Position numbers and translations under genes: made by a program
Assembly (NCBI GenBank): GCA_013398955.1
Contig: VWPU01003067.1
Coordinates: forward strand, 62,001-126,000
DNA from: Callaeas wilsoni
Taxonomy: Eukaryota > Chordata > Aves > Passeriformes > Callaeidae
DNA: 64,000 nt
Reading direction: 5' to 3'
Part shown: in pieces, positions 49,956 through 61,372 of the stretch
Layout: each line of letters begins with the position of its first letter
Numbering within the stretch: position 1 is the stretch's first letter
The notes under the pieces: model-generated
What the model was told of the DNA's origin: nothing
Databases searched by the model: none
What the model saw: only the letters and a program-made list of their open reading frames with translations

Positions 49956-52900
49956 AGTTTGTCTCAGATATGCCATCACTGATATATTACATCTACCTAA
50001 ACCATTTGTTAAACTTTTCTAAATTTTTTTTCATTCTTATTTTTAATGAAAAGCTGTGGATATTTCATGTTATTCATGAGTATAGGTACTACCAAATGTA
50101 CTAATCAGCAAGAAAATATTGGGGGAAGAACACCAGATACTTTAGTTTGTTTTTATCGAAAGAGCTAGCTATTAATCACGTGATAGCATTTTTCTTTTTA
50201 GTGAAAAACACTGATATATCTAAGGTAGAGTTGATGGGAATCCATCAAATTTAATTACAATTTGATTGGGAAGGCTTCTTTAGATGGGGATAAAACACAA
50301 CAACTCATAATAACCAATAATCCAGCTATTTGAGGAGTAAGGGACTCAGATACTAAGTTCTTGTGTCAAATCAGTCAGAACAAGGACTTTTGCTTCTATG
50401 CATGCACCAAATACTTTTACATTTGTTTAACTCAGAAATAATAAAATTTTGTTTGAGTTGTGTTTCTGACTACAATAACTCCACATGAAAGGTAATGGTA
50501 GCTCCATCTCAAAGGCTAGGCAAAAAGCAACCCTACTGCGAAAAAAAGGCACATAGGGAAAGTGAGTTTAGGCTGTGATATCTGTGCTGCACTGACTCTT
50601 GCTCAATTACAAATACCCCTTTCTACTGATCATGCTTCTTCTCTCCAAAATGCTTATTAAAATCTTCTTTCTTGCTTACTTTTCATTAACATCACTGCTT
50701 TTCAAACTTCTTAAGTAAAATGCTCACTTTGGCTGTTTCAGTGACAAAGCTCACTGACCTCCAATGAAGGCCGGATTTTGGCTCCATTTGTTCTAATGGT
50801 TGTACACTGGATTCCATAAGCTTTCAGAAATGTTTTGATGCTGACCTCAGAGTAGGCTTACACTGTGTAAAGTAAATGTAGAATTTCAGTCTGCTTAACT
50901 TAGAACACTTAGGAGCTAATCACTGGAGCTACATTCAAAAAAAAGGTAAAGTGTGTCTAGAATCAGCCAGAGTACGTGAGAGTATTTTACCTTTAGAACT
51001 AAATTCTGAAATATTTCATATTTATATTAATTATGAAAGCCCTTATTTTTAAAGTCTGAATCCTTTGTGACATTCAGAAAATTATTAAATTTGCATAACT
51101 AGAAGCAATGAACATCACTTTAAAATATAAAAAATATACTGCTTTTTGACATCTCTATTTTGGGATGGCATCAACAAATATTCAGGTATAGAGGCAGAAG
51201 AGGTTTTCTTCATTAACAGTTGCATGGATTATCATAGACTGTCATTTCTATGTTATTTGGAAATTTGTTTTTAATCCAGCAGCACCATATTGCTAATGAT
51301 TGAAACATCTACCAGCGGCATCTTTTCTAACAGCACAGAAATGCCATGAAATTGATTTTAATTAGTCTTTGGAAAAAAAACGGAATTATGTCGAATTCAA
51401 AATCCATTGTGCAAGTCATATGCCAGCCAAGCTGTGTAAGAGGTTTATACAGCTAACTGGACATTAGGGACCCATGCTTGTGTTCAGAAATGTACTAACC
51501 ATTTAATAGAAAAATGTAAGGGATATGTTCACTTGCAGCATATCTATCTAGGCAGTGATTTAATTATGATTGTAATTGTAACCAAGAAACAGCGACAAAA
51601 GCAGAGGCCAAATTCTGTTCTCTAGAGCAAAGTTCAAAAGGACTATAGGGATTTTTTTCATAGATGAAGAACATTTATCTGCATCATATGTTAAATATGC
51701 CTGCATCAATGCATGTGAGCATTCTATGAAAATATGGTTGAGATATTCTTAAAATAAGGTCTATTCTCTGCTGAAAAATAAAAATCAGAAAGCAAGTTGT
51801 TGACTGATATATCATGCCAGATCCAGAAACCAAAGCCAGATGCTTTATGTATTTTAATTTTTTTAGTAGCCTATGAGGAAAACAAGCAAATCTCCATAAA
51901 AATGCTTTTCTTTGGCTAAATGACATGCATTTTTAGGTACTAAAATATTGACATCAAATGCTGAATAGGCATCGACTTTTCTTCATGATCTACAGGTATC
52001 CACATGGAGTACATTAAAAATCCTGACATACACAACTGAGCTTAAAGAATTTTAAGTTTCCAAGTGAAGATTTCAAAAAACGTCTTTTAAAAATACAAGA
52101 CAGCGCAAGTGTTAAAGCAAAGAAAATGTTCTGACTTGCAATAGGAGAGCCAACTTCGTAAGGTCTTTCTCATTGAAATGTCATTGTTATTTAGGAGAAT
52201 ACTGAAACACTTATTAAATTTATTGCACTTATGCTTAAGCAATTATTTCCACTTCTGATGGTTCAGAAACTCTGATCCCTGTATTTTTTCTGCATATTTT
52301 GCTACAGGGTCTTGCTGGAATTATGTGGAAGATTTGCTTTGGATAACCAAAACTGTTTGTCTGAGTTCAAGATTTATTATGTTTATTAACCACAGTTCAT
52401 GATAAGCAAATGTTAAAGTTAATTATGTAGGAATTCTGTCTCGTGGTCTGGTGAAAAAAAATTTTAGACTACTTCAAAAGAAAACGAATGGGGGAAAAAG
52501 TCAGACAGGGACAGAAGGCAAGTAAAAAATAGAAGGCCCAGAGAGGTTAAAATCATCACCTGGTATAGTGAAGATCCAAGTATTTAAAGATGGTAATTCC
52601 TTCTGATTTGGAAAGTCAATTACATATTGGGACTATTAAAAGCAGTTTCAAAAGTCAAGTTTCGAACATTCCCAAGGATGGGGTTTGCTGAACCTCTCTG
52701 TAAAACCTGTTTCAGTGCTTCTCTTCTCTTACTGAGCATTTATTTTATTTCCCCATAATATCCAATCTGAATTCGTCTTGCTACTGCTTCCAGTTGCTGC
52801 GATTCATCTTTGCATTCATATCTCTCTCCTCTGAGAAGAGTTCTGCTTCCTTTTCTCCATAACCCCCTATAAGGTGCAAAAGACTGCATGCAGAAGCCAG

Positions 52901-52984
52901 TCAGCCTCTCAGCTGCAAGCTGGACAAAGTTGCCTCAGCTTCTACGAATATTTGTACAAATCATGTATATGTGTGTACATATCC
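49956..52984. other. Unique AT-rich non-coding DNA
   Basis: No gene or repeat family was recognised. Confidence 0.55.
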
Positions 52985-53325
52985 AGTCTCATACCTGTCT
53001 TGGCGGAGTTCTGCTGGACTCTCTGCAGTTTCTCATTCTCAAGACAACAGAATAGGACACCACACTCCAGGCTCAGCCTCGTGGATGCCAGGCAGAAGAG
53101 AATTACCATTTCTCTTTGGCCTGCCGACTACATTCTTGCCAACAAAACCCTGTCAGTGGTTAGTGGTATCGCCTCAAGGGCATGTGCCTGTTTCATGACC
53201 GGGTTGCCGTCCAACACAGCCCCCAGACTACTACTGCATTGCTACTTAGTCTGCAACATATACTGTTGGATGGGATTATTGCATTTCAGGAAGGATTTTG
53301 TATTCTTCCTCTTCTTTGTATGAAT
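52985..53325 (-). mobile_element. CR1 LINE fragment, highly decayed
   Basis: The plus strand is a diverged reverse complement of the CR1 ORF2 C-terminal region. CTGCTGGACTCTCTGCAG corresponds to the usual CTCTGGACTCTCTCCAG, and CACTCCAGGCTCAGCCTC to ACTCCAGGTGTGGCCTC. The series continues with TTCATGACCGGGTTGCCGTC and CCAACACAGCCCCCAG, and then to ATACTGTTGGATGGGATTAT. The order and spacing of these matches agree with CR1 throughout, which is stronger evidence than any single match. The 149-codon plus-strand frame at 52874-53323 is antisense to this fragment and not a gene. Confidence 0.75.
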
Positions 53326-54408
53326 GGAAAAGGTTTCAGTGAGGACTTCCTTCATATGCCCATTTTTTTCTTGAAAGACTCCTATAATAGCCTTGAATTA
53401 AGACAGCATTGTGGATTCATTTGGACTTAGCACCCAAAAATATTCAGAGCAAGTACGTCTCTGCTCTTTCTACAAACTTTGACACAAGTGGTCTTTCAAT
53501 CTTTTTGATATATTATTTAGTAAAACTTCGGGAAGGATGCAGCAGAATATCTGATTTTAGAATAACTGATATTTTTTTGCTTTTTTTATTGCTAAGGCTG
53601 CCTTCTTACAGAAGCATTTAATCCAATATTCCAAACAAGGGTAGCCCTTTTAAATATAACACAGACAGGCAGCTGCTGTCTTAAAATGCGAGTTTTAAAA
53701 CCATCTGCTATCAGTGACATCTGCCCATGTTCCAATTGGTAAATGCTCTTCCTTTTTTTCTGGAACGATGCTGCTTTTTCTCACCTATTGCAAAAATATC
53801 ATACAAGCCTGGCACTATTAGAAGAGTTTCCCATTCATTTCTATTGCAAGCCCACAGGAACCCATGGATAATGTCACTGTTTGGCAGCTGGCTTTGCATA
53901 TTTACATTTATATGGATAGATGGATTTTCTTTTCAGTGTTAATTTGAAAAGGAATTTAGAGGACTGACACACAGAACTTTGGTACTAGTTTAATTTAAAT
54001 TGTTGGAGCAAAATAAAATAGCAGTCTATCAAGTCAGTCCTCTTAGGCAGATTTTTCCTTAGAGCAAAAATGACCATCTTGGTAAGTCAATAAATCAGGT
54101 CTCAGTTCAGTCTGTGCAGTCTCTTTGGAAGCAGCCTTGTTACACAGATGAAACTGAGGCACCTTTTGGACATAAAGCTTCTCCTGAAAACAACCAGGGA
54201 GATGCTTCACCAGTGTTGCACAGTGCTGCAAGATAGGGCAAAATACATTTCTATCACAAGGCTTCGTATATCAGTATGACTTCTGTTTGCAGAAGCATTT
54301 TAGTCCAAAAGTGTTAGCATCAGGAAGCGCATAAATCACTGAGAAGAGGAAGCAATGTTCTCAAATACTGTAGATCAGAGCATATCCACGATCATTGTGA
54401 ATGAAGGT

Positions 54409-54438
54409 GGGGGTGGGGGGGAGAGAGGGGAGATTGGG
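54409..54438 (+). other. G-quadruplex-type motif
   Basis: Four G runs of 5, 7, 4 and 3 are separated by loops of 1, 5 and 5 bases, which meets the usual intramolecular G-quadruplex pattern on the plus strand. It is the clearest such motif noticed in this AT-rich window. No adjacent promoter was recognised. Confidence 0.6.
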
Positions 54439-57400
54439 AAGGAAAAGCAAAAAGCAACAAAAAACCTAGTGTCTTTATTTTGATTGTGTCAGTAGTCATG
54501 GTCCTACTTCGTTTTACTTTGGGAAATAGGTGAAAAATTAAACTGTATGAATGATGAGTATTTCACACAACAAAGACGATCAAAGGCTGAGATGTCGAGA
54601 TCTGTTCAAGCTGCTTGTGAAAACCTTTAAGAAGGTGATTTACTGGCCTACCTCATATTTTCAGGATTCAGCTTTCCAAATTGCTCTACCTTTTTAAGAA
54701 CTCTTTAAAAATCTTTCATTTGTTAATTTGCAAATTAAATTTAAAATCCAATATATTATTTCCACATTTCCCCAGTGTGTTTTACCTCATATTGCAAATG
54801 CCGTAATTAGAGGTGAGTAGTGTGCAAACATTTTCAAAAAAGAAATGGTTTCTGCCTAAATTTAGACGTTTAAAGGAACCTTGAGTATTTTAGACTATAT
54901 AACAAATCACAGTTTTTACTTTCTTGACCTGACAAAGGGAAATTATGAACAAGTTCAGAAAAGAAGGATTCATAGCAGGAAAGATGAAAGACCCCTGAGT
55001 GGGAGAGGTACTAATGGCCTTTACAGTAATGTAGCAGCAAGAAACTTAATTCCAGAAAGCTTTTCACAATTCTTTTAATATTTCTTTTTCTTTATCATAG
55101 CATAATACCTGGCTTGACAACAGAAATGTTAACATTTAGGGCTCTGTTCTTCAAGACGTCATGCTCTATTAACACTTTTTCTCTGGGATTTACCTAGTCA
55201 AAGAAGGAATCAACAAGGAGTAAGGTCTATGATTGTCTTACCACTAAATCCCTCTTCTCAATGATGCACAAATGACTAAATACTTTTGGTGCCATTTCAA
55301 GACAGAAAGTTAAAACAGGTCAGTCTCAGGTTAGGGTGGAAGGAAGCTTGTCCTGCACATGCCAGGTCTTTTATATGCAAAACAAACACAAAACCCTCAG
55401 GTGTTTAAAAATAAAAAAGTATGTAAGCCATAAGTGCATGAGGGCAGCTCTTCCTGCTGTCGTCTTGTTTAAAGGCATTTGACTACGTGCAGTTGTACAC
55501 AGCAAAGTTCCTCACACAGACACGCTTGTTTTACCGGTACATCTGATGTGCATTAACATGGGTGCTGTCCTTTCCGCTCTTTCCAGGATGTGCCCCTGGG
55601 TTTGCTAGGGTTCACTAGGTTGGTAGGGAACACCTTTGCTAGGGTTCTCCCCTGTGCAGCGATGCAAGGCGAGCCTCACACCCCAGCAAGGAAGGAGATG
55701 AGGCTCCTGAGCGGATCGCTGCTGAGGCCCCAGTAACACCGTGTGGGTTCCCGTGCAGCTGCACTGCCTCTGGATTTACGCATCGCCACACGCCTTGGCT
55801 GCACACACCGTAAGGCTTGCACAGAAACTTCTGTGGGACCGTAGCACTCTGCAGTATTTGCACACTAACAAAGTGAGCAGTGAGGTCAGGCACCTTGTGT
55901 GCTGGACTTTGAAAGGACCGAGGCAGGCTATTTTTCCTGGCATTTTGAAAGAATCTTACCTTTTTTTTCAGGCTCTGCACCTCCAGCATTTGGAGTGGCA
56001 ACTTGAGATAAGAACTTCATCTGATCCGCAGCATGCATAGTCTGTAGAGGAAAAATAATCACAGCAGAAGTCAAATTAGGAGGAGCTTATTAATGATGTA
56101 GAATTGTTTTATAGAGTGCTGAGCAAATACTGGGTTTGCAAAACGAAGTTGGAAGCTTTACTTTTATTGTGATTTGACTGAATCATATGGCACCATATTT
56201 GGACAGAGTCTCTTGTGCTTCCTCCAATAATTATCAGTAGTATGAATGCTGGGAAAAATGGGAAACATGGATGTGAACCTGTGGGGGAAACCCGTGTGTG
56301 AGCAGCTACATGCAAAGATAAATTTCTTCAAGATAGGGACATAATTGTGAATACTATCTGCTTAAAAGTTACTCCCCTTCCATTCCAATCCTTTAATTTT
56401 CTATCCTTCAAAATATTCCTTCTCCTTAAAATATTTCTTTGGCTAGAATCTAGGATTTAATAGTTACATGAAGGCTTTGAAGATTAATTTTTGGACACTT
56501 AATTTCCCTACAAACTAGTGGCAAGAATCTCTTTCTTTCATCAGTTTTATACTGGAAAAATGCTGAGCAACAGTCAAATAAAGTGCTTCCTGTTTTGTAT
56601 ATGTAAGAATCAAGTTGGACCAGCTATTTAGATGCAAAGATACAGCTTAAGGAGAATATATTGAAATAAATTGAGAGATTCTTAATAAGGGAAGAGAGGG
56701 TGCACTTAATAGAAAGAGCATATAGAGACCCTGACTGTGGCTAATGTGCATAAAAAATTCAGCCTGTCAGATCCTCACTTTTCTAATTCAGTAATCTAAA
56801 TAATTTATTTGACATTTTAGCTCAAGATGACCTTTCTTGGGAAAAAATTGCTGTTTTAAACTTTTAGCAAGCGCAACCACTGCAGAGGAATGCTGTTGAA
56901 GTCTGCATTTTCCCAAACGAGTAAAGGTTAATCTTGTACAGCTCAAACACATTTTTGACCCTTTTAAACAAGTTCACAAAAGTCATTTAATTTTTTTAAT
57001 ATTATTTCAATTATATTGCAATATTTGTGTTAAATGAGCTTCCTCCCCTCCTCCTCTTTTTTTTTTCTGTTTTTCAGAAACCATTACCTATGTGTTCTGA
57101 TGGATTTAGGCAAAGGATTTGTTTTGAATGACTAAAGGTACCATTCTACCAAATGTTACTTACAAAGAAAGTTCCATAAATCAAGTGAAAATACATGGTA
57201 GATTAATAGGTGAGTAGGTTAAAACAGCCACTAGTAATAGCAAAAAAATGACTGTCCAGAGGTTCACAGTTCCCAGATTGGTCACTTGACTCAAGTAATC
57301 AGCCTCAGAGCTATGCCACAAAAAATGATCATGTCTGTCTGTCCCTGGATTCTCTTCCTCTGACTAAACAATCCTATATTTTGCAGAGGGCATTTCAATG

Positions 57401-60400
57401 GTTTTACTAAAGGACATTTAGTGTAATTTTACTTGGCTATTTCTGATAATTTATCTAACTTTCCGACAGGTCACTAAAAAAATCTTTCAATGTAAGGATT
57501 AATATACCCCCAATTGTACATAATAAAGGCTATAATTCTCTCAGGGTGTTCAGGTGACTTTATAGGGGTACATTATTTATTACCAAAAATGTGAGTTTGC
57601 TAGAATGGCTGAAATATCACAAAGGTTTCAGATCAGAGTCTGTGCGAACTCTGCAGTGCAGCTGTCAGCTATGAGAGGACCTAAGTAACCAGCTATCAAA
57701 GAAATGGATGACCAGCCCTACTTAATCCTCTCATGAGACAAAAAAGCAGGGTTTAGTGTTGCGTTCAAATTAGATCTTTTTCCCCCATGTTATTTTCCTC
57801 CCCTAATTTGCATCATTTGTGTGGTTTCAGATCATCGTATTACTCATATCGGTGTGCAACTGGAGTAATTTCAGTGTAGTCAGTATGAAGCTAGTGAAAG
57901 TTTGATGTCAGAGGAGAAGCAGTACACTCATCTCTGCTGTGATATTCTCTCCTCGTGTCTCACTGATGTCAGTTAGTGCTTTCTTTTCTGACATAACAGT
58001 GGGGGTTTGATCTGATACGCCCGCACATACCAGTCAAAAACTGCTACAAAAACAGGGAGCTGAATGATCGGTGAGGCTTATGTTCCTAAGGCATTTTGGC
58101 AGTTTTAAAATCCAATGTAAATGTATTCAACCTCTTACAGGCTTTCAGTATTATTAACTCTTAATTAACAGTACTGGGATTATCTGTCTTGCAGATAGTG
58201 TTAGAATTGCAGATGCAACTTAGTTTGCAGGAGTTCAGGATGTCAGGTGTGATACTATGTGGAAGACTGTATTACCTCCAGGGACAGCTTGTCACTAGAA
58301 GTGGTGTGGCTATTCTCGTGCCACACACGGATAAACCTAGTGAACCCTTCAACCCTTAGTACCAGTCTAAAGCACGGGAATCCAGCCTACATTGCTCTTC
58401 CACACATTCCAGTAGCAGGAAGCACCAGGCAAAGCCACCCAACACAGCACGGGGTTTATTATAGCTCTGGCTAACTCATGAACAGTTAGAACAGCGTATG
58501 CACCTATTACAGTTGCTCCATTAACCAGGAAAATGGAGACTGGAGTTCTATGGGAGCTAGCCATATTCACTTAAGGCATGGCCACTGGCTGCTTTAAGGC
58601 ATCCAAGTTTACAGAAGGCAAGCTACAGTTACTGGCTAGGCAGCATTTTATGCACTACTTGTATTTCTCTATCTCACATGCTTTCAGGAGCTCTCAGCCT
58701 TCTCAAGCAGATGACCAGAGAGCACAGCCTTGTGCAGTGAACAGTACGGGGCTGTCGTTTGTTCCATTCTTGTAGTGTTACGTTGCACCATATTTGTGAG
58801 GTGTGGATGGTTTGCACTTTATCAAAATGTAAAATGTCATGGAAAAAGAGGAATAGTAAAATTCACAGCTATTAGGCAGTGATCACTCTACCGTTAAACT
58901 TCTCTAAGAAGGAAAATCTTCTGTTTCATGGTTTTATTCAGTGCTGTTCAGTGTGAAAACTGTTTAAAAGGGACTGATTTTGAGTAAATTAAATTGGACT
59001 AATAGGATTAAATTGAGAATTCAAAACTGAACATGTATTACTAACAGGAGAAAAAGTATTGAGCACTGTACTGGGTAAAGCTAACAAAACGGAGTTGTGA
59101 GCAGTAAACTGCATACATTGCCATATGAATTTCAGTGCTGTTTAGCATGATTGCAAAGTGAGTGACTGTATGAAAGAGTGCTGGTATGCTGGTTTTGGGA
59201 AGAGGGGAGTCCTGCTCCCTTGCCAAAGCTGACCTGAAGGTGATGTCAGTGATTACTAGGTGCTAGGCCTGGTTACTTGTTCTGTTAATCTTGTAACAGC
59301 GTTGTGTCTTCCATTCTACTTGTACCATTTAAAGAAATATAAACTATTTTAGGTTATGAGAGAGAGAATGTCTAGAGACAAGTAGTATTATTTACTAAAC
59401 CAATGGATAGTATTAGATTGTGTTAGAAGTCTCATTAAGATTTAAAGTGTCCGTATAAGTCTCAGACAAGGTTTAAGTTTGAAGTTATTTGTTCTTTAAT
59501 TTTAAAATTGTGTTTTTCACTCATGATTGAAGTATGAAGTCACTGTGGCTCTCTGCTCAGAGAATATATTGAGAAGAGCAGGACTACTCATTTTTTTCCT
59601 CTAAGCTCTGACACGTTTTTTTGTTATGTAAATTTTTATCCTGTAGTCCATAGGCTGAGACACCTGGCAGATCTTAATGATTTCTGAGGACCTCAAGTGT
59701 GGATCTGAATTAGCAAAGATTAATTGCTTGTTCCTCTCATTACCAATTCTCTATAACATCTAGATTTTCTGTGTTGTAAACCTGTTGCTGTTTCCTACAG
59801 TACCAAGGCTCTGGGAATGACTTCATGATAAAATGGTAATGAAATTATGTTAAAATCTCCTTCCTTGTTTCCATCCTCATTATGCAAATTACATGTCTTA
59901 AAACTGTCTACTTATCACTTATAAGTTTGGCTAGTTCTCACATGACTTTTCTTGAAAGATGTTTCTAAACATCTTTTTCCAAATTGGTTTTCTTTACCCT
60001 TATTTATTTCCTATGCGTTTGTGATGACCATGAGTTAAGTAAAAATGTCTTAGGGGCTTGGTGGTGATGTGGCAGATGGTGATGTTTATTCTGAGGTTAT
60101 TTAATAGGTATCTCAGTAGTCTTCACAGGGAAATATATGGAGAAAAAATACCAAGATACATAAGGATGGTCTGCAGTTCTTTTGGATACTGATGCTCAAG
60201 AGCACTTCTCGGTATTCCTACATCCAATTAATTTAGCTGTGCAACCAAGTTGTATTAAGGAAAATGGCATTATCCAACATGTTTATTTCCAACATGCAGT
60301 GAAAATACAGAGTTTTCAACTGACCAACTATTAGTTTCCATGCAGTGTTGGGACTCCTCTCTTCCTTAGAGGAGATAAAAAATGCAGATAAGGCCATTTT

Positions 60401-61351
60401 TCAATTGAAAGAACAAGAGTAAAATATTACCACTTTGTACATGAACTCACATGAAGCAAGCCAACAAATCTATTATGTCCCATTGCATAAGAGGGAAGGA
60501 TACAGTCCTGGTTTGTAACAGGGACACCGTGTATCTCTGAATATCCATTAAAATCTCTATTGTTCCTTAGGTGTAGGGCAGAGATATGACCTTACATTTG
60601 AGGGCAGTATAGTGCTTAAAGGTCTGGCATGAAGGACGGTTAGAAGCACAATAGATTGTTATCTGCTGTTCCCCAAATCATTTGGTTAAGGTCAAGAAGC
60701 TGCTTGTAAACACATAGTATGATTTCCTAAAAAGGCATCTCATTCTTTATCCCACTGAATAGCACCGTGACACAAAAAGGTCAACCTTAGTGACCATTAA
60801 ACGAGCAGCTACTTAAGACTGAAAAGCAAAACTGGTTTCCAGATGCAGCTGGGAAAAGGCTGTAACCAAGAACTCTGAGCATTCCTGATGTCTAGGAAAC
60901 ATAGGGGCCTTAATCAGATGCTGAATCCAAATAATGTGGTTTGAGCTACACATTGTATGTCTGCATTGCATGTTTCAAACAGCTTATCAGGTTAATACTG
61001 TACACTATTAAAAATGCTGTTCTGTGCTAAAATGGTCATAAAAGTGATAGGAGTCTGAAAATTGCATCAGATCCTGGCTTGTCATATGACTGTATCTCCT
61101 ATACCATGAAAATTCAACAAAAGAATATATTGTTCAATTTCCAGACACTGTGTTGTTTTTATGAAACTATAGCAAAACTAATTTGTGGCTCAAATTACCA
61201 GACTGTTCATGAGTAACATGTTTGTGGAGTACAATAGGGACATTCTCGCATTTGTGCCACTCATCAGTAAAGAGCACTGTCATAACATCTTTACTTGGCA
61301 AGGTGGGCACTGGTGGTGTAAAATCTGAGTCCTTTCACACAGCTCAAATTT

Positions 61352-61372
61352 AGGTAGTCATCCTGACTACCT
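61352..61372. repeat. Perfect 9-bp inverted repeat
   Basis: AGGTAGTCA and TGACTACCT are separated by TCC. A short hairpin with no terminator or element context. Confidence 0.6.

Noticed and set aside
52874..53323. 149-codon plus-strand frame
   Set aside because: Overlaps and is antisense to a decayed CR1 fragment; no domain is seen.
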